Positions 30,217 to 39,716 of a DNA stretch of 64,000 bases are shown here, in pieces. Each line of letters starts with the position of its first letter. Position 1 is the first letter of the stretch. The notes under the pieces were generated by a model. That model was not told the DNA's origin. It saw only the letters and a program-made list of their open reading frames with translations, and made no database searches. Made by a program: the position numbers and the translations under genes. The stretch spans positions 1 through 64,000 of the forward strand of contig PBWR01000024.1 of NCBI GenBank assembly GCA_002727315.1, read 5' to 3'. Source of the stretch: Alphaproteobacteria bacterium. Lineage in GTDB: Bacteria > Pseudomonadota > Alphaproteobacteria > UBA6615.

Positions 30217-31926
30217 CTACTTCCGGTACACGCCCTGTTCGTTGACGAGAAAATCAACCCGATCGTCGTCCAGCGCGCGCAGCGCCTCAGCAGGCGTGCA
30301 TACGATCGGTTCCTCATGCACGTTGAAGCTGGTGTTGATCAGCACCGGCACATCCGTCAAATCATGAAACGCGCTGATGATATCGAAATAGAGCGGGTTC
30401 GTAGCGCGGTCAATGATCTGGGGCCGTGCGCTGCCGTCTACATGGACCACCGCCGCAATCCGTTCGCGCCACTCATCCTTCACATTGCAGGTAATGGTCA
30501 TGAACCGCGATGCGTAGGCATTCACATCATCGATGTCGAACACCTCGCGCGCAAACTCCTCCAGCACCACCGGCGCAAACGGCATGAACTCGGTCCGGCC
30601 CAGCCGTTCATTCATCCGGTTGTTAATCTCCTTGTCGGACGGCGAGGCAAGAATACTGCGCGCACCCAGAGCACGCGGACCGAATTCCATCGCACCCTGA
30701 TAGATTGCCCCGGCAAGTCCGTCGCGGATCAAATTCGCAGCGACTTCCGCCGGGTTCCCTTCGATCTTGTGCATGCCCGCGTCCAACGCGAGATCTTCAA
30801 GCGCCTGCGGTGAATAAGAGGGACCCCAGTAGACATTCTCCAGGGGATGGCGCGCCTCGTTCCAGGCCTCCATTCCGTCACGCGCGAGTAGATATTGCAG
30901 TACGTTCCCGACCGCAAGACCCTCGTCGCCCATGCCCGGAAAAATGAAGATGTTCCGCACCCCTTCGATCTCGGCCAGCTTCCGATTCAACGCGACATTC
31001 GCAAACACACCCCCGGCCAGCGCCAGACTATCGGCGCCGGTGCGCGCCAGAAAACCCGTCACGGACTTGACGATCAGCGTCTCCAGCAACCGCTGGATAG
31101 ATGCCGCCAGAACCTCTTTCGTGTGAGTTTCGGAGAGGGTTTCTATATAGGCCCGCATCTCATGGTGGGACGAGAAATCCGATGTCACCACGCCGCCATC
31201 GTCGAGGGCAAAGTGCTTCTCGAAGTCCGTCAGAAGATCTGGCTCGCCAAACGCCGCTAGGCCCGTGATCTTCCCCTCATGGCGGTTCATTCGAAACCCC
31301 AGGGCCTGGGTGACGTATCCATAGGCGAGCCCGAGGCTGTTGATATCCCGGTCGCGATACAACCAGCGATCGTCGCCGTAGAAATTTTCTAACCCGGCAC
31401 CATTTGCATGCCCAATCGAATAGTGGACATTGTCGCCGACACCGTCAGCTGTGTAGACGAGCGTATTCTCTCCACGGCTGAAGAAAAGCGCAGAAAGCGC
31501 ATGAGACAGATGATGGTTGGCGAAAGAAACTTCCGCGTCAGGCCGAAGCCCATAGGATGCCTTCAACCCGTCAACATCCACGATATCGGCCGGATCCATC
31601 AGGTCGTTGCGCACCAGTTCGCCGGCGATCTCCTTGAAGACGTCTTTACCGAACGTCCGACGCAACCGATAGTTCAAGTCCCGTCGCAGTCCGAGCTTCA
31701 GATACTCGGTTTCCACAAACGCGCGTGAAAAGCACACTGCATCTATTTCAGCCGGGGTAACACCAGCCATCGACATCAGTTCGTCGACGCACTCACGAGC
31801 GTAGCCGTTGCCGTGATTTTTGCGGCGGGTCAGCCGCTCAAGCTGCACTGCACCAAGGATCCGATAGCCGTCGAAAAGCGCGGCGGCGCCGTCATGCAGA
31901 CCGAGATTGAGACCGAGAATCAGCAT
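30217..31926 (-). CDS. Carbamoyltransferase, NodU/CmcH/TobZ family
   Basis: Predicted O-carbamoyltransferase using carbamoyl phosphate and ATP through a carbamoyl-adenylate. 569 residues from the ATG at 31926. The N-terminal Kae1-like domain has [13 protein letters not shown] at the start, the metal pair His138 and His142 (HHLSH) and TADGVGD at 159-165. The C-terminal YrdC-like domain has the signature [15 protein letters not shown] and [17 protein letters not shown]. The acceptor is unknown; relatives modify Nod factors, cephalosporins and aminoglycosides. No sugar, polyketide or peptide synthesis gene adjoins it. Base composition is lower in G+C than neighbours (bases 31381-31440 are about 48 percent by count), suggesting transfer. 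Confidence 0.9.
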   Translation of the reverse strand: MLILGLNLGLHDGAAALFDGYRILGAVQLERLTRRKNHGNGYARECVDELMSMAGVTPAEIDAVCFSRAFVETEYLKLGLRRDLNYRLRRTFGKDVFKEIAGELVRNDLMDPADIVDVDGLKASYGLRPDAEVSFANHHLSHALSALFFSRGENTLVYTADGVGDNVHYSIGHANGAGLENFYGDDRWLYRDRDINSLGLAYGYVTQALGFRMNRHEGKITGLAAFGEPDLLTDFEKHFALDDGGVVTSDFSSHHEMRAYIETLSETHTKEVLAASIQRLLETLIVKSVTGFLARTGADSLALAGGVFANVALNRKLAEIEGVRNIFIFPGMGDEGLAVGNVLQYLLARDGMEAWNEARHPLENVYWGPSYSPQALEDLALDAGMHKIEGNPAEVAANLIRDGLAGAIYQGAMEFGPRALGARSILASPSDKEINNRMNERLGRTEFMPFAPVVLEEFAREVFDIDDVNAYASRFMTITCNVKDEWRERIAAVVHVDGSARPQIIDRATNPLYFDIISAFHDLTDVPVLINTSFNVHEEPIVCTPAEALRALDDDRVDFLVNEQGVYRK

Positions 31927-32104
31927 CGAATCGTTTTGTAACCGAGTACGGGAAGCGGTCCTTCTGACCACCCTCATGCCGATGCTTCTATCTATAACCC
32001 GCGTAGAGAACAATCGCGAAAGCAACCGCATTGTTCCCGCCAATGCCTGGCCCTCTTTCTCCGGGCCATTTCTCCGGCGCGCAGTTTTGGGTTAAACGTC
32101 ACCC

Positions 32105-32842
32105 ATGAGCATCTGGGGCAAGGTACTGGGCGGCGCGGCCGGGTTTGCGCTGGGCGGACCGCTCGGCGCACTGCTGGGCGGCGTGGCCGGCCATATCTAC
32201 GATTCCCGCCGCAGCAGACCTGCGGCTGAAATCTCCGGCGGCGACCCGACCAAGCAGGTCGGTTTCACCATTGCCGTCATCGCGCTGGGGTCAAAACTCG
32301 CCAAGGCCGACGGTGTCGTCACGCCGGACGAGATCCGTGCCTTCCGGCGTGTCTTCAGAGTGCCACCCGAAGAGACCCAGAACGTCGCCAAGGTGTTCAA
32401 CCTGGCGCGCAAATCGTCGGCCGGATACGAGCCCTATGCCAAGCAGGTGGCCGGCATGTTCCAGGACAGCCCGGCGGTCCTGGAAGAACTGCTTGACTGT
32501 CTGTTCCAAATCGCCAAGGCCGACGGCGAGGTTTCGGAGGCCGAGGTCGAGTATCTGCGCAACGTGGCGGCGATCTTCGGCTTCACCGAAACCGATTTCG
32601 CCCGTATCCGCGAAGAGAATATGGGGCCCGACGCCGCCGACCCTTACACCGTGCTCGGCGTGCCGCACGATGCCGACGACGAGGCCGTCAAATCCGCCTA
32701 CCGCAAGCTGGTGCGCGAGAACCATCCCGACGCGCTGATCGCCCAGGGCATGCCCGAGGATTTCATCGAGGTGGCCAACGACAAGCTGGCGGCGATCAAC
32801 GCCGCCTACGACAATATCTGTGCCCAGCGCGGTATCAAGTAA
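32105..32842 (+). CDS. djlA: DjlA-like co-chaperone (TerB plus J domain)
   Basis: 245 residues. The N-terminus is Gly-rich and hydrophobic (GGAAGFALGGPLGALLGGVAGHI), as in DjlA membrane anchors. A TerB-like helical domain spans about 48-165 (AKADGVVTPDEI and AKADGEVSEAEVEYL are its paired acidic motifs). The C-terminal J domain carries PYTVLGVPHDADDEAVKSAYRKLV and the essential HPD at 207-209. The role is to stimulate DnaK at the inner membrane. It begins an operon with the ABC-F and AmpD genes (15-base gap, then ATGA overlap). Confidence 0.88.
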   Translation: MSIWGKVLGGAAGFALGGPLGALLGGVAGHIYDSRRSRPAAEISGGDPTKQVGFTIAVIALGSKLAKADGVVTPDEIRAFRRVFRVPPEETQNVAKVFNLARKSSAGYEPYAKQVAGMFQDSPAVLEELLDCLFQIAKADGEVSEAEVEYLRNVAAIFGFTETDFARIREENMGPDAADPYTVLGVPHDADDEAVKSAYRKLVRENHPDALIAQGMPEDFIEVANDKLAAINAAYDNICAQRGIK

Positions 32843-32857
32843 CGGCCCCTGCCCGAC

Positions 32858-34666
32858 ATGGTTGCCGAACCTCCCGTCATAGCCGTGAAGGATGCCGCCG
32901 TCGGGTTCGGTGGCGCGCGCCTGTTCACCGGTGCGGAACTGTCGCTGGTGCCCGGCATGCGAGCCTGCCTGGTGGGACGCAACGGCACCGGCAAGTCGAC
33001 GATCCTGAAACTGTTGGCCGGCGAAATCGTGCCCGACAGCGGTGATCTGTATTTCGAGCCGGGGCTGACCGTCGGTTATCTGCCGCAGGACGTGCCCCTG
33101 CCGGACGACAAGACAGTCGCGGAATTCGTGGCCGGCCCCGACAAGGCACCACGCCACGAAGTAGATGCCGCCCTGTCGCGGGTCGATATCGACGGTGCGC
33201 GGAGCTGCGAGTCCCTGTCGGGTGGCGAGGCACGCCGGGTCGCCATCGCCCAGGCGTTTCTCGGCGATCCGGACGTGATGCTGCTCGACGAGCCGACCAA
33301 CCATCTCGACCTGCCGACCATCGAGTGGCTGGAGCGCGAGCTGGTCGAGCGCCGCAAGACCTTGATCGTGATCAGCCATGACCGCGCCTTCCTCGAACAT
33401 GTCACGACGGACACGTTCTGGCTGAGCCGCGGCAAGCTCAGGCACAACAATCAGGGCTACGCCCATTTCCAGGACTGGACCGAACGGGTTGCCGATGCCG
33501 AAGTTCGCGCGGCCCAGAAGTTAGACCAGAAACTCAAGGCCGAGGCGCGTTGGCTTGAACGCGGGGTGACCGCCAGACGGCGGCGCAACCAGGGGCGGCT
33601 GCAGCGCCTCGAGACGATGCGTGCCCAGCGCAAGGCGCTGCTGACCGGCGAGGACCTGGTCCAGATCGAGGCCGATAGCGGCCCCCTGTCCAGCCGGCTG
33701 GTGGTGGAGTGCGAGAATCTCTGCAAGTCCTTCGGCAACGAGAAGATCGTCGACGGGTTCTCCACCCGGATCCTGCGCGGCGATCGGGTCGGTTTCCTTG
33801 GCCCCAACGGCGCAGGCAAGACCACGCTGCTGAAATTGCTGATCGGTGAACTTGAACGGGATTCCGGCCGCCTGCGGCGCGCCAAGAACCTGTCGCTTGC
33901 CTTCTTCGACCAAACCCGCGAGCAGCTCGACCCGAACGACACGCTCTGGCAGACCCTCGCACCCCAGGGCGGGGATTCGATCAATGTCCGCGGGCGCCAG
34001 CGCCATGTGGTCGCCTATCTGCGCGACTTCTTGTTCGATGACAAACAAGCGCGTGCGCCCGTCGCGACCCTGTCGGGCGGTGAGCGCAACCGCCTGATGC
34101 TGGCCAAGATCCTGGCCCAGCCCTCGAACCTGCTGGTGCTCGACGAGCCGACCAACGATCTCGACGCGGACACGCTCGACGTGCTCCTCGACATGCTCGA
34201 CAGCTATGACGGCACCGTGCTTCTGGTCAGTCATGATCGTGACTTCCTCGACCGGATCGTCAGCAGCACCATCGCGGTCGAAGGCGGCGGCGTGGTGAAC
34301 GAGTATCCGGGCGGATATTCGGACTATTTGCGGCAGCGACAAAAACCCGCCGGCGCATCGAAGCCTGCAATGAAGATGGCCAACCCCGCGCGCGAACGGC
34401 AAAGGGACAAGACGGCCAGCAAGCTCTCCTTCAAGGAACAGCATGAGCTCGAAACCCTGCCAGGCCGGATCGCGGCGCTGGAGAACGCCAAGGTGGAACT
34501 GGAAAAGGCGCTGTCCGATCCCGAGCTGTTTACGCGCGACGCCGGCGCCTACGAGACGGCCGCCGGCAAGCTGGCCGAAGTCGAGGCCGCGATCGAGGAT
34601 GCCGAGGAACGCTGGCTCGACCTCGAGGCCAGCCGTGAAAGCCTGGCGTCCGGGGCCGCGTCATGA
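32858..34666 (+). CDS. ABC-F family ATPase, Uup-like
   Basis: Soluble tandem ATPase of 602 residues without membrane domains. First P-loop GRNGTGKST at 40-48 and signature LSGGEARRVAIAQ; second P-loop GPNGAGKTT near residue 316 and signature LSGGERNRLMLAK. The linker between the domains contains the basic EARWLERGVTARRRRNQGR stretch typical of Uup. The C-terminus has a Lys-rich part and a coiled coil (ETLPGRIAALENAKVELEKAL). Uup binds DNA or ribosomes in other bacteria; the exact role is unproven. The stop overlaps the next gene's start. Confidence 0.9.
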   Translation: MVAEPPVIAVKDAAVGFGGARLFTGAELSLVPGMRACLVGRNGTGKSTILKLLAGEIVPDSGDLYFEPGLTVGYLPQDVPLPDDKTVAEFVAGPDKAPRHEVDAALSRVDIDGARSCESLSGGEARRVAIAQAFLGDPDVMLLDEPTNHLDLPTIEWLERELVERRKTLIVISHDRAFLEHVTTDTFWLSRGKLRHNNQGYAHFQDWTERVADAEVRAAQKLDQKLKAEARWLERGVTARRRRNQGRLQRLETMRAQRKALLTGEDLVQIEADSGPLSSRLVVECENLCKSFGNEKIVDGFSTRILRGDRVGFLGPNGAGKTTLLKLLIGELERDSGRLRRAKNLSLAFFDQTREQLDPNDTLWQTLAPQGGDSINVRGRQRHVVAYLRDFLFDDKQARAPVATLSGGERNRLMLAKILAQPSNLLVLDEPTNDLDADTLDVLLDMLDSYDGTVLLVSHDRDFLDRIVSSTIAVEGGGVVNEYPGGYSDYLRQRQKPAGASKPAMKMANPARERQRDKTASKLSFKEQHELETLPGRIAALENAKVELEKALSDPELFTRDAGAYETAAGKLAEVEAAIEDAEERWLDLEASRESLASGAAS

Positions 34667-35370
34667 TCACCGATTTCGGGTCGCCCAATCATGGTGAGCG
34701 CCGCCCAGAACGCGGCAGCGCCCCGGTCATCGACACCCTGGTGATCCATTACACCGGCATGATGCCGACCCTGCGGGCGCGTGACTGGTTGTGCGATCCG
34801 GTCTCCAAGGTCAGCGCTCACTATTTGCTCGCCGAGGACGGCACCACCTGGCGGCTCGTCGAGGAGGATCGGCGTGCCTGGCACGCCGGGGTCGGGTGCT
34901 GGCGCGGCTGGCGTGACATCAACTCCCGCTCAATCGGGATCGAGCTCTCCAACCCCGGGCATGACTACGGCTACACGGATTTTCCCGATGCCCAGATCGA
35001 GGTGTTGATCGCACTTGCCCGGGACATCCTCGCCCGGCATCCGATCCCGGCCCGCAACGTGGTCGCCCATTCCGACATCGCGCCGGAGCGCAAGATCGAC
35101 CCGGGCGAGCGCTTCCCCTGGCCCCGGCTTGCCGCGGCCGGCATCGGCCTGTGGCCCGACGAGACGGCTTCCGCACCGGCCGCGGGCGATGTTTCGACCG
35201 TCCTGGGCGAAATCGGCTACGACGTGATCGAGTACGACCTGGCGACGGTCCTGTCGGCGTTTCAGCGCCGGTTTCGGCCCGCGCGTTTTGACGGCGAACT
35301 CGACGACGAGACCCGCTCGCGCATCTCCGCAGTGAACAGTCTGGTTGCAGGCCCGGCCACTTCGGCCTAA
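34663..35370 (+). CDS. N-acetylmuramoyl-L-alanine amidase, AmpD/AmiD type
   Basis: Zinc amidase cutting the bond between N-acetylmuramic acid and the stem peptide. Of 235 residues, the amidase_2 domain occupies about 15-155 with zinc ligands His29 (LVIHYTG), His136 (VAHSDIAP) and Asp146 (KIDPG). A C-terminal peptidoglycan-binding-1-like region (GEIGYDVIEYDLATVLSAFQRRFRP) follows, as in AmiD and longer alphaproteobacterial AmpD forms. No signal peptide is seen, so a cytoplasmic recycling role is likely. ATGA overlap with the ABC-F gene; the RNase P RNA starts a few bases after its stop. Confidence 0.9.
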   Translation: MITDFGSPNHGERRPERGSAPVIDTLVIHYTGMMPTLRARDWLCDPVSKVSAHYLLAEDGTTWRLVEEDRRAWHAGVGCWRGWRDINSRSIGIELSNPGHDYGYTDFPDAQIEVLIALARDILARHPIPARNVVAHSDIAPERKIDPGERFPWPRLAAAGIGLWPDETASAPAAGDVSTVLGEIGYDVIEYDLATVLSAFQRRFRPARFDGELDDETRSRISAVNSLVAGPATSA

Positions 35371-35374
35371 GGAG

Positions 35375-35758
<384 letters not shown>

Positions 35759-35770
35759 CCCCCAAAAAAA

Positions 35771-35785
35771 GAACATTCCAAGAAC
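35771..35785. promoter_or_regulatory. Candidate LexA box
   Basis: GAAC, seven bases, GAAC: in reverse this is GTTC-N7-GTTC, the known alphaproteobacterial LexA motif. It lies between rnpB and mraZ, about 140 bases ahead of the candidate mraZ promoter. A single match to eight fixed bases can occur by chance. Confidence 0.3.
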
Positions 35786-35924
35786 AAAGTTCTGCCGCAT
35801 TATGGGCCCAGCCTTCTCTTGGGTTCGGAAAGCGTTCACCGCGCCTTCTTCGATCCAATACTTCGGCGGTGAGATCGGTGGCGATCTGAACTCAAAAATA
35901 TCACGCTTTTTAATGGTTTTAGCG

Positions 35925-35953
35925 TTGACGACCCAATTTATCCCATGATATCC
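35925..35953 (+). promoter_or_regulatory. Candidate promoter of the dcw cluster
   Basis: TTGACG at 35925-35930 followed after 16 bases by GATATC (35947-35952), in a locally AT-rich stretch. It overlaps the four CCCA boxes, as expected for repression by MraZ. The -10 match is modest. Confidence 0.45.
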
Positions 35954-35965
35954 CAAATAATCCCA
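35932..35965 (+). promoter_or_regulatory. MraZ operator: four CCCA boxes at 10-bp spacing
   Basis: CCCA occurs at 35932, 35942, 35952 and 35962, each exactly one helical turn apart with AT-rich spacers; on the other strand this is four TGGG boxes. MraZ is known to bind arrays of TGGG-type direct repeats with 10-bp period in its own promoter. The array lies 70 bases ahead of mraZ. Confidence 0.8.
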
Positions 35966-36003
35966 TTTTGGCGCTTTTGTCGGGGAAAGAGGGAGATCAG
36001 GAG

Positions 36004-36023
36004 CTGCCGGGTGAAACCGGCAG
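36004..36023 (+). promoter_or_regulatory. Hairpin just ahead of the mraZ ribosome site
   Basis: CTGCCGG (36004-36010) pairs perfectly with CCGGCAG (36017-36023) around a 6-nt loop, ending 12 bases before the mraZ ATG and just upstream of GGGCGGA. It could tune translation initiation. Confidence 0.4.
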
Positions 36024-36035
36024 TGGGCGGAAATC

Positions 36036-36512
36036 ATGGCGATGTTCCTGTCGACCACAATCAACAAGGTCGACCGCAAGGGGCGGGTATCCGTTCCTGC
36101 GGCGTTTCGTGCTGCCCTGTCGGAACAGGCGTTCCGTGGAATCGTGGCCTTTCCGTCCTTTAAACATGCTGCCGTTCAGTGCGGCGGCATGGACTGGATG
36201 GAAAAGCTTGGTGCCGGGGTCGACACGTTCGACCTGTTCTCCGACGAACACGACACCTTGACCGCCGCGCTGTTCGCCAATGCCCAACAGTTGGCCTTCG
36301 ACGGCCAAGGCCGTGTCCTGCTTCCCGAAAATCTCATCGTCCATGCCAGCCTGGCCGAGCAGGCCGCGTTCGTTGGCCGCGGGCCGCTGTTTGAAATCTG
36401 GAATCCCGAAGCCTTCGCCGATTATCAGGCCGAAGCGGTTCGCCAGGCCGCCGAAAAGGGCCTGACCCTGCGCCCGGCAGGACCACCGGGCAGCGACGGG
36501 GGCCAAACGTGA
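36036..36512 (+). CDS. mraZ: MraZ, transcriptional regulator of the dcw cluster
   Basis: 158-residue DNA-binding repressor with two SpoVT/AbrB-like halves. The first (STTINKVDRKGRVSVPAAFR) and the second (FDGQGRVLLPENLIVHA) each hold the family DxxGR motif. A second ATG two codons on (36042) would give the more typical MFLST start; GGCGGA lies ahead of both. First gene of the dcw block, preceded by its probable operator. It ends in a GTGA overlap with rsmH. Confidence 0.95.
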   Translation: MAMFLSTTINKVDRKGRVSVPAAFRAALSEQAFRGIVAFPSFKHAAVQCGGMDWMEKLGAGVDTFDLFSDEHDTLTAALFANAQQLAFDGQGRVLLPENLIVHASLAEQAAFVGRGPLFEIWNPEAFADYQAEAVRQAAEKGLTLRPAGPPGSDGGQT

Positions 36513-37525
36513 CGGCGGCGCGCACATCGCGTCAAAGCAACACATCCGGAGTCCCCGTGACTCCTGGGCACACCCCGGTTCTCATCCATGAAGTCCTGAC
36601 AGCACTCGCACCGCGCGACGGCGGCATCTATATCGACGGCACGCTTGGCGGCGGCGGCTATACAAAACGCCTGCTGGACGCCGTCGACTGCACGGTCTGG
36701 GGCATCGACCGCGACCCCGACGCGATCTCGCGCAACGCCGGCCTTGCCGCAGCCTATGAAGGGCGTGTGCACCTTGTCGGCGGCCGGTTCGGCGAGATGG
36801 ACAAGCTGCTGCAGGCGCACGGAATCGAGACCGTGGACGGCGTGACACTGGATATCGGCGTCTCCTCGCCACAGATCGACACGCCCGAACGCGGCTTCTC
36901 CTTCGCCGCCGACGGCCCGCTGGACATGCGTATGGAACGTAGCGGGGAAACCGCCGCCGACGTGGTCAATTCCGCCAGCGAAACCTATCTGGCCACGATC
37001 GTGCGTTCGCTCGGCGAGGAACGCCATGCCCGACGGGTGGCCCGCGCCATCGTCGACGCCCGCGCCGAGAGCGCCATAGAAACCACCCACCAGCTTGCCG
37101 ACATCGTGCGCGGAGCGGTTCCAAAATCCCGCAACAGCCATATCGATCCGGCAACCCGGACCTTCCAGGCGTTGCGAATTCATGTGAACGACGAGCTCGG
37201 TGAGCTTGATCGCGGCCTGGTCGCGGCGGAAAATCTTCTGAAGCCTGGCGGGCGTCTCGCCGTCGTTTCGTTCCATTCGCTCGAGGACCGGCGCGTCAAG
37301 GCCTTCCTGCGCACGCACAGCGGCAACGACGGGCGCGGCTCGCGCCACCTGCCAGATCAGCCCGGCCGCCGCGCGCCGGCATGGCGCCTGATCTCGCGCC
37401 GGACGATCCGCCCCAGCGACCAGGAAATCAGCAACAATCCGCGGGCGCGTTCGGCGCGTCTGCGGGTCGGAGAACGCACTGCAGAGCCCCCTTGGGGCTC
37501 GGCCGCGGGGGAAGGCGCCGGATGA
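36509..37525 (+). CDS. rsmH: 16S rRNA (cytosine-1402-N4)-methyltransferase
   Basis: Methylates C1402 in the ribosomal P site using SAM. 338 residues from a GTG that overlaps the mraZ stop. The motif GHTPVLIHEVL, the SAM loop GTLGGGGYTKRLL, the DLGVSSPQ-like DIGVSSPQIDTPERGFSF, and ALRIHVNDELGEL with FHSLEDRRVKAF near the C-terminus identify the family. Second gene of the dcw cluster; overlaps ftsL by ATGA. Confidence 0.96.
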   Translation: MTAARTSRQSNTSGVPVTPGHTPVLIHEVLTALAPRDGGIYIDGTLGGGGYTKRLLDAVDCTVWGIDRDPDAISRNAGLAAAYEGRVHLVGGRFGEMDKLLQAHGIETVDGVTLDIGVSSPQIDTPERGFSFAADGPLDMRMERSGETAADVVNSASETYLATIVRSLGEERHARRVARAIVDARAESAIETTHQLADIVRGAVPKSRNSHIDPATRTFQALRIHVNDELGELDRGLVAAENLLKPGGRLAVVSFHSLEDRRVKAFLRTHSGNDGRGSRHLPDQPGRRAPAWRLISRRTIRPSDQEISNNPRARSARLRVGERTAEPPWGSAAGEGAG

Positions 37526-38016
37526 TCCGCCCTACTTCCCTCATCCTGATGGTGCTTACCGCCGCGGCCGGCGGTGCGTTGTTTCAGATTGCCTTCGAGG
37601 TCTCGGAACTCGACGGTGATCTGTCGCAACTGAATCGGGACATTCGCAAGGACCGCGAGGCGATCCACGTGCTGCGCGCGGAATGGAGTTTCCTCAACCA
37701 GCCCGAGCGGCTTGAGGAACTGACCCGGCGCCATCTCGACCTGCTTCCGGTTTCCGGCGGTCAGCTCGCCGGGTCCGGTGCCGTGCCGGTGCGCGCCCAA
37801 GACCAGGAGCCGGTCACGGATCCCCTGATTGCCGACACAGGCGCAGCCGCGAAACCCGCGGTCTTGCAAGACACCACCCCGAAGGTCAAGCCCGCCGCCC
37901 CACGCCGCACCGCACGTCTGTCCTCCCAGACGACGAACCGCGCCGATCTGGTGCGGTCCTTCGACGATGTGCTGCGCGAAGCCATCGACACCCCGGGATC
38001 GGGAGGCGCGCGCTGA
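37522..38016 (+). CDS. ftsL: Cell division protein FtsL
   Basis: Bitopic divisome protein of 164 residues: a very short cytoplasmic end, one transmembrane helix (about 4-25), then a periplasmic coiled coil (SELDGDLSQLNRDIRKDREAIHVLRAEWSFLNQPERLEEL) that pairs with FtsB. The AEWSFLNQPERLE stretch is typical of alphaproteobacterial FtsL. A long Pro/Ala/Thr-rich tail follows. Identified by this pattern and by position between rsmH and ftsI; it overlaps both (ATGA, TGATG). Confidence 0.88.
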   Translation: MIRPTSLILMVLTAAAGGALFQIAFEVSELDGDLSQLNRDIRKDREAIHVLRAEWSFLNQPERLEELTRRHLDLLPVSGGQLAGSGAVPVRAQDQEPVTDPLIADTGAAAKPAVLQDTTPKVKPAAPRRTARLSSQTTNRADLVRSFDDVLREAIDTPGSGGAR

Positions 38017-39716
38017 TGAGGAACCGCATCGCCTTCGAAAGCCCCAAGAAACAGGCGATCGAGACCGCCCGAACCCGGTTGCTGATCGGCGGCACGCTCA
38101 TGGCCGCGGCATTCTTCGTGGTTGGCGCCCGCCTGTTCGAACTGGCGGTGTTCAGCGACAATGCCGACCTCCGCCGCGCGGCTTCGCGCGAGATCGCCCG
38201 CCCCACCACCATGGCACGGGCCGATATTATCGACCGCAACGGCGTTCTCCTGGCGACCAGCCTGACCACGCCCTCCCTGTTCGCCGACCCCCGCAAGATC
38301 GCGGACCCGGTCGACACCGCGCGCCGCATTGTCGATGTGCTGCCCGATCTGAGCGAGGAAGTGGTCGCCGCACGGCTGGCGTCGGGCAAGAGTTTCGTCT
38401 GGCTGCGGCGCAATCTGACGCCGCGCCAACAGTTCGAGGTCAACCGCCTGGGGATCCCGGGCCTCGACTTCGAGCGCGAAGAACGCCGGGTCTATCCCCA
38501 CGGCCGTCTGGCCAGCCACATCGTAGGCTTCACCAATGTCGACAATGTCGGACTGGCGGGGATCGAGAAGAGCATGGACGCGGCGATTGCCGGTTCCGGC
38601 ACGCCGTTGCGCCTGTCGATCGATATCCGGGTACAGCAGATCCTGCGCCAGGAACTCGCCGGGCAGATCGAAAAGTTCAAGGCCATCGGCGGTGGCGCCA
38701 TCGTTCTTGATGTTGAGACCGGCGAGATCGTCGCCATGGTCTCGCTGCCCGACTTCGATCCCAATGCCGCCGGCCAGGCCCCCGATGAGACACGATTTAA
38801 CCGGAACACGCTTGGCGTCTACGAACTCGGCTCCGTGTTCAAGATTTTCAACCACGCGATCGCCCTGGAAACCGGAGTCGCCTCCTTCTCCAGCCGATAT
38901 GATGCCACCAAGCCGATCCGTATCGCTCGCTTCACGATCTCCGACTTTCATCCCGAGAAACGCTGGCTGACGGTGCCGGAGATTTTCCAGCATTCGTCCA
39001 ATATCGGCTCGGCCAAGATCGCCCTCGACATCGGTACACAGGTGCAGCGCAGCTATCTTGGACATCTCGGCCTGCTCCGGCGCACCAGCGTCGAACTGCC
39101 CGAGCAGGCCCAGCCGATCTATCCGGCCCATTGGCGCGAGATCAACACCATGACGATCTCCTATGGCCACGGGATCGCGGTCAGCCCCCTGCACCTGGTC
39201 AGCGCCGTGGCCGCCGTGGTGAACGGCGGCATTCTGCGCCCTGCCACCCTGGTCGAGCGCAATGCGGCGCAGAGCGCCGGCGTCCAGGTGTTCTCGGCCG
39301 TGACATCCGACCAGATGCGACGGTTGCTGCGCCTGGTCGTCGAAACCGGCACCGGCCGCAATGCCGATGCCAAGGGATACCTGGTCGGTGGCAAGACCGG
39401 GACGGCAGAGAAACAGGTGAACGGCGCCTACAAGCGCAATGCGCTGATCTCCTCCTTCGTGGGTGCGTTCCCGGTCACCGCGCCACGTTTCATCGTGTAC
39501 GCCATGCTCGACGAGCCCAAGGGTATCGCCGAGACCTTCGGTTATGCCACCGGCGGCTGGACGGCCGCCCCTGTCGTGCGCGGCGTGGTCGCTCGCATGG
39601 CCCCCCTGTTCGGTATTGCGCCGCTCGACGACGCCCCGCCGGAGATCCGGCGCGCCATCAATGTCAACGCCAACGCGGGGCCGGCAGTCAGGAGCCGGTC
39701 CCATGCGACTAACTGA
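38016..39716 (+). CDS. ftsI: Septal peptidoglycan transpeptidase FtsI (PBP3)
   Basis: Class B penicillin-binding protein that crosslinks septal wall. 566 residues with an N-terminal membrane anchor (about 22-45), a PBP dimer domain and the transpeptidase domain: catalytic Ser273 in SVFK (273-276), SSN at 327-329 and KTG at 460-462. Length fits. It overlaps ftsL by one base and murE by 14 bases, so translation is coupled. Confidence 0.96.
   Translation: MRNRIAFESPKKQAIETARTRLLIGGTLMAAAFFVVGARLFELAVFSDNADLRRAASREIARPTTMARADIIDRNGVLLATSLTTPSLFADPRKIADPVDTARRIVDVLPDLSEEVVAARLASGKSFVWLRRNLTPRQQFEVNRLGIPGLDFEREERRVYPHGRLASHIVGFTNVDNVGLAGIEKSMDAAIAGSGTPLRLSIDIRVQQILRQELAGQIEKFKAIGGGAIVLDVETGEIVAMVSLPDFDPNAAGQAPDETRFNRNTLGVYELGSVFKIFNHAIALETGVASFSSRYDATKPIRIARFTISDFHPEKRWLTVPEIFQHSSNIGSAKIALDIGTQVQRSYLGHLGLLRRTSVELPEQAQPIYPAHWREINTMTISYGHGIAVSPLHLVSAVAAVVNGGILRPATLVERNAAQSAGVQVFSAVTSDQMRRLLRLVVETGTGRNADAKGYLVGGKTGTAEKQVNGAYKRNALISSFVGAFPVTAPRFIVYAMLDEPKGIAETFGYATGGWTAAPVVRGVVARMAPLFGIAPLDDAPPEIRRAINVNANAGPAVRSRSHATN

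Noticed and set aside
27407-30367. 986-codon open frame antisense to the 5-oxoprolinase gene
   Set aside because: It is a high-G+C shadow of a strongly conserved gene; its translation has no recognisable domain.
32048-32068. TGGCCC/GGGCCA hairpin followed by TTTCT as a terminator
   Set aside because: It lies between two divergent starts, where no plus-strand transcript should end; the stem is only 6 bp.
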